The notes under the pieces were generated by a model. That model did no database searches and was not told where the DNA came from. It was given only the letters and a program-made list of their open reading frames with translations. 64,000 nt of DNA, from assembly GCF_001659985.1 (NCBI RefSeq), contig NZ_LYCS01000002.1, positions 469,849 to 533,848 of the forward strand, given 5' to 3'. Positions 25,341 through 34,138 of this stretch are shown here, piece by piece (position 1 is the stretch's first letter; each line of letters starts with the position of its first letter). Source of the DNA: Oceanobacillus sp. Castelsardo (GTDB lineage Bacteria > Bacillota > Bacilli > Bacillales > Amphibacillaceae). The translations under genes were made by a program, and so were the position numbers.

Positions 25341-25505
25341 TTATCGTCCCTTTTCTTCGCGTACCGATACAATTTGAACCTCAGTCCCAAATTCATTACG
25401 AATCCTTTTCCTTGCTTCAGCAGGAGTCCTGGCGACTACCCGCTTCAGAAGTTTTTCTTCATCCTTATCTATTGTAACCTGAAAGCATTTTGCCCCACAT
25501 CTCAA
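25341..25505 (-). CDS. Small conserved-looking protein of unknown function (54 aa)
   Basis: 54 residues, MRCGAKCFQVTIDKDEE then a basic helix TPAEARKRIRNEFG and VQIVSVREEKGR. TTG start at 25505 behind GGGAGTG. The fold looks like beta-alpha-beta, with two N-terminal Cys. I do not recognise a family. Support comes from the ribosome binding site, the terminator directly after the stop, and protein-like composition. Confidence 0.6.
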   Translation of the reverse strand: MRCGAKCFQVTIDKDEEKLLKRVVARTPAEARKRIRNEFGTEVQIVSVREEKGR

Positions 25506-25595
25506 TAAAAATCACTCCCTTGTCAAGAACATCTTCCGTTATCCGATAAAATTGGAATCACGCTCCACATTTACCTTCTTCCCATGTTGAATTAG

Positions 25596-25937
25596 CTATT
25601 TCTCCCTTTTCCTTTCATATCGCATAAGCAAAAAACTAAGTAAATACAAAACACTTGTAAAACCAAACAAAACAAATATTCCTGGAATAAAGGCTAAGTA
25701 AAAGCTGATTGGCAATGACCAGATAAATGCGATAAACATGAACGCGGGTTTATTTTTGATGGATCCTGAAATTGCTAAAAAGGCCGGTAAAGCTAACAAA
25801 AAGAATGTTCTAATTATTGGCTCTAATCCATTTACGTTAGAATAAGGATTGAAAAAATTCAATAAGAACCATAGACTAATGCTAGCAACACCCGAAACGA
25901 TTCCTATACATACAGCAGCTTTTCTAACTTGAATCAC
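25596..25937 (-). CDS. Membrane protein of unknown function (113 aa)
   Basis: About four membrane segments across 113 residues and a basic C-terminus (MRYERKREK). The start is uncertain: the GTG at 25937 abuts GGAGG and would need an unusually short spacing, while no ATG is available nearby. It is an isolated gene with no recognised domain. Confidence 0.6.
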   Translation of the reverse strand: MIQVRKAAVCIGIVSGVASISLWFLLNFFNPYSNVNGLEPIIRTFFLLALPAFLAISGSIKNKPAFMFIAFIWSLPISFYLAFIPGIFVLFGFTSVLYLLSFLLMRYERKREK

Positions 25938-26067
25938 CCTCCAATTTAGGTACTTTAGAATACATACAAATGGTTCCGAACCATGAAAGCACAGTTCACC
26001 AAGAGCTGCAATCTATTTTCGAGAACCAGTCCAGTGCGTTAGATGAATAGCGGAAATAAATGCTATT

Positions 26068-26253
26068 TTAAAAATGCCCATCCTTCAAACAATATTTTCC
26101 TTTAATCATATCGTAACCTAAACCAACCATCCAAACCAACTTGATTACATTTCCTGCGAATTCCCCAGAATATTGCCCCGAATCTCCTAATAGAATGTCG
26201 ATATTTCCCAGGAAATGAAGAAGCCCCCCGAACATTTCCGGAAGGCTCACCAT
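26068..26253 (-). CDS. Doubtful small ORF (61 aa)
   Basis: 61 residues (MVSLPEMFGGLLHFLGNID...) with two mildly hydrophobic stretches. The composition is protein-like, but no ribosome binding site precedes the ATG. A hairpin (AGCC..CCG with CGG..GGCT, about 26222-26247) lies inside its start region and may be the terminator of the HAD gene upstream. It could be a gene fragment. Confidence 0.3.
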   Translation of the reverse strand: MVSLPEMFGGLLHFLGNIDILLGDSGQYSGEFAGNVIKLVWMVGLGYDMIKGKYCLKDGHF

Positions 26254-26306
26254 TATAGGTTATTTTTTTAGAATACCTAGTATTCGCTTTAAGGCTAGTG
26301 AATAAC

Positions 26307-27032
26307 TTAGTTACTCTTATACAGGCCAACAAACAATTCCAAAAGCTCTGTTGCACTATATACAATTTTATCTGGTTTTACCGAGTTTTCATGAGCTTTC
26401 CTTCTTCGGTGGTTCATCCAAATAGCATTCCAGCCTGCTTGTTTAGCGCCAACCATATCATTGTCGAATGAATCCCCGACATAAACCGTCTTTTCTTTAT
26501 CCAAATCTAGTTTTTCTTCTAATATTTGAAATGCTTTTCCCGTCGGTTTGGCATGACCAATCGCCCCGGAAATAAAGGTGTTTTCTTCAGGTATCCATCT
26601 TGCTACATTCAATTGTTTAATTTTCATGGATTGATGGCCTTCCGAACCGTTCGTTAAAATGGCTAACTGCTTTCCTTGCTCATGTAAATATTCTAGTAGT
26701 TTTTCAGATTCAGGGAATAAGGTTATTTTTTGTTGTTCTTCGACATATGCTTCTTGAAAATCCAAAGATTCTTGATCTGATATTTCCATACCAATTTCCG
26801 CACAGGCATCTTTAATCCGCCGTATATGCATCTCCTTAACGGTCATTTCGCCAGCTTCACATCGGTTAAATAATGCATCACTATATTTTCGACTTATTAT
26901 ATAAAACTCATTTAATTCTTCTTCCGTAAATTCCCTATCAAACATTCTTCTACATGTATTTTTAAAAGACATCGCCTGATCATATAGTGTATCATCAACA
27001 TCAAAAATAATTGTATCTATATTCATTATCAT
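26307..27032 (-). CDS. HAD-superfamily hydrolase (YjjG-like phosphatase)
   Basis: 239-241 residues. HAD motifs in order: DVDDTLYD (catalytic Asp pair), LTNGSEG (motif II Thr), Lys in GHAKPTGKAF (motif III), and VGDSFDNDMVGAKQAGW (motif IV). A helical C1 cap lies between motifs I and II. The layout fits nucleotide- or sugar-phosphate phosphatases of the YjjG group. GGAGG lies either four bases before the ATG at 27032 or ten before the ATG at 27026, so the start may be two codons later. Monocistronic. Confidence 0.88.
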   Translation of the reverse strand: MIMNIDTIIFDVDDTLYDQAMSFKNTCRRMFDREFTEEELNEFYIISRKYSDALFNRCEAGEMTVKEMHIRRIKDACAEIGMEISDQESLDFQEAYVEEQQKITLFPESEKLLEYLHEQGKQLAILTNGSEGHQSMKIKQLNVARWIPEENTFISGAIGHAKPTGKAFQILEEKLDLDKEKTVYVGDSFDNDMVGAKQAGWNAIWMNHRRRKAHENSVKPDKIVYSATELLELFVGLYKSN

Positions 27033-27188
27033 ATCTCCTCCACTATCTATCTTACTAGTAAAAGAGGTTGGCGTATAGATGAAAAATGAAATCTACCTAT
27101 TCACCTTCCACCTAAAATTCTAGCTATTTTTTGTGGAGGGAGTCCTCTTAGGTTTAATGATAGAGGATGATTTTAATTTTACTATAAA

Positions 27189-28421
27189 TCATTTTTCCTG
27201 ATAGTAATCTTTTATATAAACTACTCCAACTAAACCAATGACCGAAAATATAACCGGAGTAATAAAACCATAGAAATAACCAGCCCCTACATCACCTACA
27301 CTTTGATACTGATCCAATATCTTACCAAAAATACCCGGTAACAAAACAGCACTTAGAAATCCACCTGTGTTCGCAAAACCGGAAACAATTCCTGATTCGT
27401 TTTCTGGAAAGGATATACGCACTAGAGCAAAGGTTAACGAATTGGATCCAAATGCAAAGCCGATGACAAACATAATAATGACCAAAAACATAAATGGTGG
27501 TTTTCCATGAAATAAAAGAATAGAAGACCAGCAGAATAACAAGATGAGATGGAAAACAACAAAAGGACGTTTAATCATTCCTATACGACTGGCAAGCCAA
27601 CTAAGGAATGGGGCACCAATTAGTGCTCCGACTAAACTAATCATAATGAGTTGACTCGCATCTGTACGTGATAAGCCATATATCTCCATCCCATATGGTA
27701 CTGCCCATGAACCAATTAGTCCTAAGTACGCTCCAACGACACCAAAATGAGATAGAAATATGGCCCAAGCTTGCCGGTTCGATAAGATTCTCTTTAATAC
27801 GAGCCATGTATTTTCACATTGCATCCCTCTTTTTTCAAATAATGGTTTATTTGGTTTTTTCACAAGAACAAAATAAAGAAGAACTCCACATAAGCACAAT
27901 AAAATTCCCGCTAAAAGAAACGTCTTTCTCCAACCAACGAAAACAATAAATGTGGAGAATGGAACGGTCGCTAGCAAGAAACCGAGACTTCCGGACATAC
28001 CCGCCACACCAATTAGTCGAGTAAATTCCTTAGCATTGAACCATTGGCCTAAAATCAACACCAAATTCACCCAGACTGTCGCATCGCCTATCCCCGTCAA
28101 TATTCTTGCAAAAAAAAGTGTAAACTCATGAGTACCTAAACTATATATAATAGTTCCCAAACCCGTCAGTATCGCACCGGCAATAAGAAAAAAATTCGGT
28201 CCATATCGATCCGCCAAAATACCCATAGGGATTTGTAGAGCTGTGTACACAAAAAACTGTATACTTGTTACCAACCCAATCGTTGTTGCCGTTACACTAA
28301 AATCAGCCATTAACTGGTCCGTAATTAATCCTGGGGCTGTTCGCTGACTAGACATTAATAAATAGGAACATAATACAGAAGCAAATACAATCCATCTAAA
28401 TTCCCCATTTTGTTTATCCAT
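27189..28421 (-). CDS. MFS transporter
   Basis: 410 residues, 12 membrane segments, with MFS motif MGILADRYGPNFFL between segments 2 and 3 and a second copy, WLASRIGMIKRP, in the C-terminal half. The layout resembles anion:cation or organophosphate-type symporters rather than drug exporters. AGGGGTAG precedes the ATG. No neighbouring enzyme suggests the substrate. Confidence 0.85.
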   Translation of the reverse strand: MDKQNGEFRWIVFASVLCSYLLMSSQRTAPGLITDQLMADFSVTATTIGLVTSIQFFVYTALQIPMGILADRYGPNFFLIAGAILTGLGTIIYSLGTHEFTLFFARILTGIGDATVWVNLVLILGQWFNAKEFTRLIGVAGMSGSLGFLLATVPFSTFIVFVGWRKTFLLAGILLCLCGVLLYFVLVKKPNKPLFEKRGMQCENTWLVLKRILSNRQAWAIFLSHFGVVGAYLGLIGSWAVPYGMEIYGLSRTDASQLIMISLVGALIGAPFLSWLASRIGMIKRPFVVFHLILLFCWSSILLFHGKPPFMFLVIIMFVIGFAFGSNSLTFALVRISFPENESGIVSGFANTGGFLSAVLLPGIFGKILDQYQSVGDVGAGYFYGFITPVIFSVIGLVGVVYIKDYYQEK

Positions 28422-28592
28422 TGATATCTACCCCTGTGCTTTTACACTATGTATATGGTTTTTCTTGATGGCGGGAACATTTTTTTCAAAAGAAGAAAAG
28501 TAAATATTATATAAAATCCTGTTATTATTACTGTGCTTTTAGAATAGCTGCTTTCTTCCTTTTTTCACATCTTCCTTTTCGAGGAATACAAT

Positions 28593-29234
28593 ATGTCAAA
28601 AAGGATGATAAAAATGCCTATACCTTTACCAGTAAATGTAAGACCCTATAAGATTCAAGATGGCCCAAAAATACAAGTAATCTATCCACAAGTTGATTAC
28701 CCACGGGATAGAAATTTCGAATACTTGATGAATCAAACGTTTGTTCAAGAAACACAAAAGCTAATTAACGAACAGGTTGAAGAAATGTCAACAAAGGTTG
28801 TCGAAATGGATGGTGCTTTTGAAATAAAAAATAACCAACGAAATGTCCTAAGCATAACCCTCTCAAACTACACGTACCATCATCAGGCTGCAAATGGCCT
28901 TACTTTATTAAGGTCCGTAACATTTGATCTAGAAAAAAAGAAGCGCTGCAATTTAAAAGATCTTTTTAAACCTGGAAGTGATTATATTAATAAACTATCA
29001 AAAATCATTCATAAACAAATTAAGGAACGCGACATCCCAATTATTACTGAATTCACTAAAATTGAGCCTAATCAATATTTCTATATAGCTGACAAAACAC
29101 TTGTTATCTACTTCCAGCAAATTGAGTTAACCCCGCATTATTTTGGTTTTCCAATGTTCCCAATTTCTGTATATGATATTCAAGATATTATTGATGAAAA
29201 TGGTCCACTCGGAAGAATGGCTACGAATTCTTAA
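28593..29234 (+). CDS. DUF4163/DUF3298-type protein (RsiV/PdaC-like)
   Basis: 213 residues. The first part resembles DUF4163 and the C-terminal part DUF3298 (LKDLFKPGSDYINKL, then ADKTLVIYFQQIELTPHYFG), a pair found in anti-sigma factor RsiV and deacetylase PdaC. Unlike those it has no signal peptide or membrane anchor, so it may be cytosolic or spore-associated. GAGGAATACAAT lies before the ATG. The next gene begins 72 bp downstream. Confidence 0.75.
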   Translation: MSKRMIKMPIPLPVNVRPYKIQDGPKIQVIYPQVDYPRDRNFEYLMNQTFVQETQKLINEQVEEMSTKVVEMDGAFEIKNNQRNVLSITLSNYTYHHQAANGLTLLRSVTFDLEKKKRCNLKDLFKPGSDYINKLSKIIHKQIKERDIPIITEFTKIEPNQYFYIADKTLVIYFQQIELTPHYFGFPMFPISVYDIQDIIDENGPLGRMATNS

Positions 29235-29305
29235 AAGACACCTCAACATCGTGGGAATAATATAGTTGATGATTATTTTTGATTGAAATGGAGGTATTAT
29301 ATGGT

Positions 29306-29797
29306 ATGACAAATTTTATGTCTTTTCAGGGGACTGTAACGATGATCAATGACTTGTATACAGGTCAAAATGGAATGAATGAAGGTTGTTCTAAATTAAT
29401 ATCCGTTGAAAATAGTTCAGGTGCCATCGTAAATTTTGTCGTAACACCTACCACTTATTTTGTAGACCATGTAATGGTAACGATAGGTGATTGGGTGACT
29501 GGATATTATAACGGGGATGCACCTGCCATTCTTATTTATCCTCCACAATATAACGCACTTGTTATGGTAAAAAATAGCCCAAAACAGAATGTAAAAGTAG
29601 ATTATTTTAATAGCCAGTTAATCAGTAGTGATGGACAATTACAATTAAATATCTCACCGTATACTCCTTTATTATTGACAAATGGACAATTATTTACCGG
29701 AAACCCGGGAAATCGTGATTTAATTGTAGTGTACGGACCCACCACTAAAAGTATCCCAGCCCAAACTACTCCTTATCAAATCATTGTTTTGTGTTAG
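29306..29797 (+). CDS. Conserved protein of unknown function (163 aa)
   Basis: 163 residues of mostly beta character: FQGTVTMINDLYTG, VVTPTTYFVDHVMVTIGDWVTGYY, YPPQYNALVMVK, ending QTTPYQIIVLC. It has no signal peptide. I recall similar proteins from bacilli, but not a function. GGAGG lies 11 bases before the ATG at 29306; an ATG at 29288 is possible but lies before that site. Possibly co-transcribed with the DUF3298 gene upstream. Confidence 0.7.
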   Translation: MTNFMSFQGTVTMINDLYTGQNGMNEGCSKLISVENSSGAIVNFVVTPTTYFVDHVMVTIGDWVTGYYNGDAPAILIYPPQYNALVMVKNSPKQNVKVDYFNSQLISSDGQLQLNISPYTPLLLTNGQLFTGNPGNRDLIVVYGPTTKSIPAQTTPYQIIVLC

Positions 29798-29823
29798 GGT
29801 CTTAATAAAAACTTAAATAATTT

Positions 29824-29901
29824 AATATTAAAAAAACGTTCGCATGGAGACTTAACCGTTAGCAACGAGGTAGTTTCCATTTTGAACGTTTTTTTAATAT
29901 T
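29824..29901. terminator. Long bidirectional terminator
   Basis: An 18-bp stem from 29824 (AATATTAAAAAAACGTTC) pairs with the complement ending at 29901, with extra pairing inside (ATGGA/TTCCAT). T runs on both strands suit the convergent genes. Confidence 0.85.
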
Positions 29902-29922
29902 TGTTGTGATGCAATATTTCTC

Positions 29923-30336
29923 CTACTTATCGCGTCTTCTTAAATAATAAATATAAATGATTGGAAAAAGTCCACAAATAAATAGGATTGCACCTATCAT
30001 AATGCCATTAACTGTGCTAAAGCCATCTGTGAGCACCACTAAAATCCCAACAACAATAGAGATAAGTAAAAGCACAACAAGTGAATTGATAAAACTCTTT
30101 TTTGGAGATTTCTCGCTCGCTTCGTAATCTATACTAATGCTCATGGATAAATATGCAGAAATTATTGTTGTCAAAATAAAAACAAACCATAAAGGATTTT
30201 CTGTCATTCCATCTATTCCTTTTGTTACGAAGTCATACCCTAATATCCCCAGAATGCCAATGGTTTGGATAATATATGCAATTCTAATGTTATTTAGATT
30301 TTTTAGAGCTAAGCGCTCATCCTTTATTTTTTTCAC
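29923..30336 (-). CDS. Four-helix membrane protein paired with an XRE regulator
   Basis: 137 residues, four membrane segments and a basic C-terminus (YYLRRRDK). It begins with GTG at 30336 and overlaps the regulator stop by four bases (GTGA), so the two are coupled. The pairing of a membrane protein with a ~70-residue XRE regulator recurs at 42420-43072, and in reverse order at 38157-38865. Function unknown. Confidence 0.8.
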   Translation of the reverse strand: MKKIKDERLALKNLNNIRIAYIIQTIGILGILGYDFVTKGIDGMTENPLWFVFILTTIISAYLSMSISIDYEASEKSPKKSFINSLVVLLLISIVVGILVVLTDGFSTVNGIMIGAILFICGLFPIIYIYYLRRRDK

Positions 30337-30542
30337 TTTTCATCGCTCCCCTTTTCCTTCCAAAATAGTTCATCTAATGTTTTATTAACGGCATAACAGA
30401 TTTCAAGACATAATTTTAAAGATGGATTATATTTTCCTTTTTCAATAAGACTAATCGTTTGACGAGTGATACCAACTTTTTCCGCTAATTGTTGTTGAGT
30501 TAAGTCAACTTGAACACGGGCAATCTTTATTTTATTTTCCAA
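30333..30542 (-). CDS. XRE-family small transcriptional regulator
   Basis: 69 residues, a single helix-turn-helix: ARVQVDLTQQQLAEKVGITR, then QTISLIEKGKYNPSLKLCLEI. It ends LDELFWKEKGSDEK and resembles YozG/Cro-type regulators. TTG start with GAGGAGG about 12 bases upstream, a longer spacing than usual. It shares LTQ-QLA--VG-TRQTI-LIEKG-YNPSL with the regulator at 42872-43072. A/T-rich repeated half-sites upstream (30571-30610) may be its operator. Confidence 0.9.
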   Translation of the reverse strand: MENKIKIARVQVDLTQQQLAEKVGITRQTISLIEKGKYNPSLKLCLEICYAVNKTLDELFWKEKGSDEK

Positions 30543-30570
30543 TGATATAATCTACCTCCTCACAAGGATT

Positions 30571-30610
30571 GTAACATATAAATTACATAATTCAATATAT
30601 ATATTACATT
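30571..30610. promoter_or_regulatory. Candidate operator of the XRE regulator at 30333
   Basis: ATAAATTACAT (30578-30588) and ATATATTACAT (30599-30609) form a direct repeat with 21-bp period, just upstream of the regulator start. A comparable repeat precedes the paralogous module at 43088-43125. Confidence 0.4.
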
Positions 30611-30700
30611 GCGAATTTTATTTAATCAGTACTTTTAATAGATTAAGCTAATAAAAAAATAGAAAAGTAAATTTTTTAGTCATTATTTTTTAAAAAAGTG

Positions 30701-30752
30701 TTGAAAAACAACTTAACCATGTGTATATTGTACATAAAGTATATATACAATA
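30701..30752 (+). promoter_or_regulatory. Promoter and inverted-repeat operator of the GntR/ABC operon
   Basis: TTGAAA (30701-30706) and TATATT (30724-30729) with a 17-bp spacer. TATTGTA (30726-30732) and TACAATA (30746-30752) form an inverted repeat with 13 bp between arms, overlapping the -10 and start. YtrA-type GntR repressors are known to bind half-sites with this spacing, so autorepression is likely. Confidence 0.65.
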
Positions 30753-30781
30753 ATATTTTTATCCATAAGAGAGGTTTTTGC

Positions 30782-31159
30782 ATGCAGATTATCATTTCGA
30801 ATAATTCGAAAGGCCCCATCTATAAGCAAATTTATGCTCAAATAAAGAAACATATTTTAACGAATGAATTACAGCAAGGACAATCCCTTCCTTCCATGCG
30901 TCAATTAGCAAAGGATTTGGATATAAGTGTTATTACGACCAAGCGTGCCTATGAAGAACTAGAGAAGAATGGATTCATTTATTCAGTTGTGGGAAAAGGT
31001 TCTTTTGTATCGGAGCAAAATAATGAAATGATTAAAGAGAGGAAAAGGAAAGTAATAGAAGAGCAATTAGTTACCGCCATTCAAAATGGTAAAGAAATTG
31101 GGATCAATCTTAATGAATTAAAGGAATTGCTTACCATGTTATATAGGGAGGAAGAATGA
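30782..31159 (+). CDS. GntR-family regulator, YtrA subfamily
   Basis: 125 residues: winged helix-turn-helix (GPIYKQIYAQIKKHI; LPSMRQLAKDLDISVITTKR) and a short C-terminal tail of about 45 residues, typical of the YtrA group that lacks a large effector domain. ATG at 30782 after GAGAGG; an in-frame extension to 30698 would cross the promoter and is rejected. First gene of an operon with an ABC ATPase and permease, as in ytr-type operons. Members often respond to cell-wall antibiotics. Confidence 0.9.
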   Translation: MQIIISNNSKGPIYKQIYAQIKKHILTNELQQGQSLPSMRQLAKDLDISVITTKRAYEELEKNGFIYSVVGKGSFVSEQNNEMIKERKRKVIEEQLVTAIQNGKEIGINLNELKELLTMLYREEE

Positions 31160-32031
31160 TGATGGAAAATGTAATTGAATTACAACATGTACATAAATCA
31201 TTTGATGGCTTTCAACTAAATAATCTTTCCATGACTATTAAAAAAGGTTTTGTAACTGGGTTTATCGGTGGAAATGGTGCAGGGAAATCAACAACGATTA
31301 AACTGATGATGAATTTATTACAACCTGATAGAGGAACGATTTCGATATTTGGGTTGAATTATAAGGATCATGAAAAAGAAATAAAACAGCGGATTGGTTT
31401 TGTATTCGATGAAAATATTTTTTATGAAAATGTAACATTAGCGGAAATGAAAAAGATTATAAAACCAGCCTATGTCAATTGGGATGACAATCTATTCCAT
31501 TATTATGTTAAAACATTTGAACTGCCACTAAATAAAAAGATTAAATCATTCTCCAAAGGAATGATGATGAAGGCTTCGCTAACCATAGCTTTATCACATC
31601 ATGCGGAATTAATTATTATGGATGAACCTACGTCGGGGTTAGATCCAAGTTTTCGTCGAGAATTATTAGATATACTGCACAATCTCATGCAAGACGGAGA
31701 AAAAACAATCTTTTTTTCTACACACCTTACAACAGATTTAGACCGTATTGCAGATTATATTACGTTTATTCACAAGGGTAAACATATTTTCACAAAGGAA
31801 ATTTACCAAATTGAAGAAGAGTATGCCATCGTTAAAGGAGGAATCGAGTTATTAGACAAAGATACGGAACGGGAATTTATATCGATTAGAAAATCCAATC
31901 ATGGTTTTGAGGCATTAACAGCAAATAAAACACGTGCAGAAAATATATTTGGTGGAATGGCTTTGATTGAGAAGCCAACTCTTGAAGATATTATGTTCTA
32001 TACAAAGAAAGGAGAGGAGCACTATGTTTAA
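31159..32031 (+). CDS. ABC transporter ATP-binding protein
   Basis: 290 residues. Walker A GGNGAGKST, a degenerate signature FSKGMMMKASLTIAL, Walker B LIIMDEPTSGLDP and H-loop STHLTTD. A C-terminal extension of about 75 residues follows. Three consecutive ATGs (31156, 31159, 31162) overlap the regulator stop; the second has the best spacing to GGGAGG. With the permease downstream it forms an exporter of the YtrB/YtrE-like type. The substrate is unknown. Confidence 0.92.
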   Translation: MMENVIELQHVHKSFDGFQLNNLSMTIKKGFVTGFIGGNGAGKSTTIKLMMNLLQPDRGTISIFGLNYKDHEKEIKQRIGFVFDENIFYENVTLAEMKKIIKPAYVNWDDNLFHYYVKTFELPLNKKIKSFSKGMMMKASLTIALSHHAELIIMDEPTSGLDPSFRRELLDILHNLMQDGEKTIFFSTHLTTDLDRIADYITFIHKGKHIFTKEIYQIEEEYAIVKGGIELLDKDTEREFISIRKSNHGFEALTANKTRAENIFGGMALIEKPTLEDIMFYTKKGEEHYV

Positions 32032-32632
32032 TTTAATACGGAAAGACATTGTATTACACAAAAAAACATTAATGATTTTGTTACCAATTTTACTTGTATA
32101 TTTATTGCTAGGCACTTCATCCATCTGGGTAGGTATTGTATTTTGTATTGCAATCATAATGGGTGTTTTTTCAAGCGATGAAAAATCTACTATCCATATT
32201 TTACTAAATTCCCTACCCTATACCCGAAAACAAATTGTCAGTTCAAAGTACATAGGAGTATTTCTTTTTACTTTTATCGTTGTTTTTACCATTTTTATTG
32301 GAAATTTAATGATACATAGAGAAATAATACCATGGGAAGACTTATTATTTATTTTTGGTATTGTAATGGTTTTAACTGCACTGGCCTTTCCATTCTCTTA
32401 TAAATTTAAAAGTCAGTACTTGTTAGTAGCTTCTCTCGTTTTATTTGCAATTTATATGATCATTGTAAATCTTTTTATCAAAAACTTGAATGATAGAATT
32501 CGAGAATTTGTGCAAGCATTACTAAATTTACAAAGTCATCAATTATATTTGTCGATTGGATTTTCGGTTATTGCTTTATATGTATGTTCATGGCTTCTGT
32601 CGATTCGTATATATAAAAATAAAGTGTTTTAA
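32024..32632 (+). CDS. ABC-2 type permease
   Basis: 202 residues with about six membrane segments (for example MILLPILLVYLLLG and LLFIFGIVMVLTALAFPFSY). The ATG at 32024 follows AAAGGAG and overlaps the ATPase stop by eight bases, indicating coupling. It matches ABC-2 transporter membrane subunits that pair with one ATPase. A longer in-frame start at 31967 lies inside the ATPase gene and lacks a site. Confidence 0.88.
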   Translation: MFNLIRKDIVLHKKTLMILLPILLVYLLLGTSSIWVGIVFCIAIIMGVFSSDEKSTIHILLNSLPYTRKQIVSSKYIGVFLFTFIVVFTIFIGNLMIHREIIPWEDLLFIFGIVMVLTALAFPFSYKFKSQYLLVASLVLFAIYMIIVNLFIKNLNDRIREFVQALLNLQSHQLYLSIGFSVIALYVCSWLLSIRIYKNKVF

Positions 32633-32673
32633 GAGATAAATCATTTAGTAAAAAATAAAAGGAGAACTGTCTT

Positions 32674-32973
32674 ATGCCAGAAAAACGTAAAATTAGTCGT
32701 CCTGTTCGAATGTGTAGTTGGATTCTTCCCCTTGGGATATTTCTCGGTTTACAATTAATTATTCTCCTCATAGATAGTTCACCGTGGATACTCCATTTTC
32801 GAGATGGGACATTATTTGATAGACTATTAAATTCTAAATTTTTCACGGAATGGTTTACTCCATATAATACACCGGAGTGTAATGTACTTACCATATTGTT
32901 TGCCATAATTTTACTCCCGGAAACTCTAATCAATGCAATCGAAGACATTAAATCCAGAAGACAAACCAATTAA
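32674..32973 (+). CDS. YfzA-like small membrane protein
   Basis: 99 residues: two membrane segments (about 14-34 and 74-90) flanking a conserved-looking loop FRDGTLFDRLLNSKFFTEWFTPY. The pattern resembles B. subtilis YfzA, whose function is unknown. AAAGGAG precedes the ATG. It lies 41 bp after the permease, so it may be the last gene of the GntR/ABC operon; a terminator follows at 33120. Confidence 0.65.
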   Translation: MPEKRKISRPVRMCSWILPLGIFLGLQLIILLIDSSPWILHFRDGTLFDRLLNSKFFTEWFTPYNTPECNVLTILFAIILLPETLINAIEDIKSRRQTN

Positions 32974-33119
32974 CTTAAATTAAATTAATCTTCTTAGTGG
33001 ATTAGAGGAGTTTCTCTTGGGAAAACTATAACTCTACATAATAATTTCCGATAAAATGGTGTCTTAATTGATGAGCTTTACAGAAATAATCAAACTTGTT
33101 TATAAAAGGATGATCCATT

Positions 33120-33165
33120 AAGAGCATGTTTTAAAGGCAAACTTTTTCCAAACATGCTCTTTCTC
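33120..33165 (+). terminator. Terminator after the GntR/ABC region
   Basis: AAGAGCATGTTT (33120-33131) pairs with AAACATGCTCTT (33150-33161), followed by TCTCCC. The T tract is weak. Confidence 0.55.
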
Positions 33166-33191
33166 CCTAACATTACCTGTTACTACCTCCC

Positions 33192-33476
33192 CTATATCAG
33201 GTCGTGTGTTGTCATTTTATCTAATTCTCTTTTTCTTTTCTCATGGAGAGACTTTCTACCGCGACTCCATTCTGCTATAAGGAAAAGCATTCCGATTAGT
33301 AGAATAAGGATATAACCAATCGTACTTTCAAGACGGTTTGTTACAAATGTCCATGTTAAATACACAAAATAAGCTACCGGCATAATTGCCCCCCAAAAAA
33401 TACTATTCCTAGTCGAAAAAAAGTAATGAACTGCCAATACACCTACAATAATAAAAATTCTATAAAAATCAGCCAT
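33192..33476 (-). CDS. Small membrane protein downstream of a DUF2089 regulator
   Basis: 94 residues with three hydrophobic segments and a charged tail (SRGRKSLHEKRKREL). Its ATG overlaps the upstream stop codon by one base (TAATG), so translation is coupled. No recognised family. It probably acts with the DUF2089 protein. Confidence 0.75.
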   Translation of the reverse strand: MADFYRIFIIVGVLAVHYFFSTRNSIFWGAIMPVAYFVYLTWTFVTNRLESTIGYILILLIGMLFLIAEWSRGRKSLHEKRKRELDKMTTHDLI

Positions 33477-33775
33477 TATTTCTCGTCCCTTTCTTGTTTA
33501 TATTTTTCGATAATCATTTTTGCATCCTCAAGACTTATACGATCATCAATCGAAAGACTTTTAATAAATTTGATAAATCCCTCATTCTCTACCGCATCAT
33601 TAATTTTTATTTTCTCGATTAATCGATCCAGTTTTATTCTTACGGTTGGATATGAAACTTCATAAATCTTTGCGATTTCTTTCAAAGAACCAGAATTTAG
33701 AATAAACTTTTTAATGAATTCCAGATCTTCATTTTCCAAAGACAGAATCCAGTTTGGTACATCTTTGATATCCAC
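33476..33775 (-). CDS. DUF2089-family helix-turn-helix protein
   Basis: 99 residues. SGSLKEIAKIYEVSYPTVRIKLDRLIEKI is a clear helix-turn-helix of the DUF2089 type, preceded by PNWILSLENEDLEFIKKFIL. GTG at 33775 is eight bases from AAAGGAG; the GTG at 33784 shares a base with that site and cannot be the start. Probably a transcription regulator of the membrane protein it is coupled to. The A/T-rich 33776-33940 upstream should hold the promoter. Confidence 0.85.
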   Translation of the reverse strand: MDIKDVPNWILSLENEDLEFIKKFILNSGSLKEIAKIYEVSYPTVRIKLDRLIEKIKINDAVENEGFIKFIKSLSIDDRISLEDAKMIIEKYKQERDEK

Positions 33776-34138
33776 ATAATTCACTCCTTTCCCTATTTCA
33801 ATATTAGCTTAACATAATTCTTAATAATATGAAACAAAAACTAAATTTTATTAAAAATATTTTATAAATTTTTTTAACTTTTATAAGAATACTTGTTAAG
33901 ACAACTTCATCTTGACTTTAAGTTTCAGCAAAATTATAAGTAAAAAAAACAAAGTGCACCCTTAAATAAGGTGCACTTTGATTGAAGAAAAATAGCTCAA
34001 TCTAATTTCGAGCTATTTCCTGTGTTTAATTATAAAGTGAAACTTCATTCTGTGGGGTTTCAACGCACAGGACGTGCTAGTACCGTCGCCTGAGAGAAAC
34101 CTTTCCGGTGGTGCGTGGATCTCATCCGTTAAACTAAC
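33776..34138. other. Gene-free region with hairpins and a possible repeat
   Basis: 363 bp. It holds a terminator (33942-33980), a second hairpin AAATAGCTC/GAGCTATTT (about 33990-34018) and a GC-richer block (34035-34138). That block starts GTGAAACTTCATTCTGTGGGG, which resembles GTGAAACTTCAATCAGTGGGG at 35812; it may be a dispersed repeat. No gene is seen. Confidence 0.45.
33942..33980 (-). terminator. Terminator on the minus strand
   Basis: CAAAGTGCACC (33950-33960) pairs with GGTGCACTTTG (33970-33980), with seven or more T on the minus side. Likely ends the acetyltransferase transcript. Confidence 0.75.
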
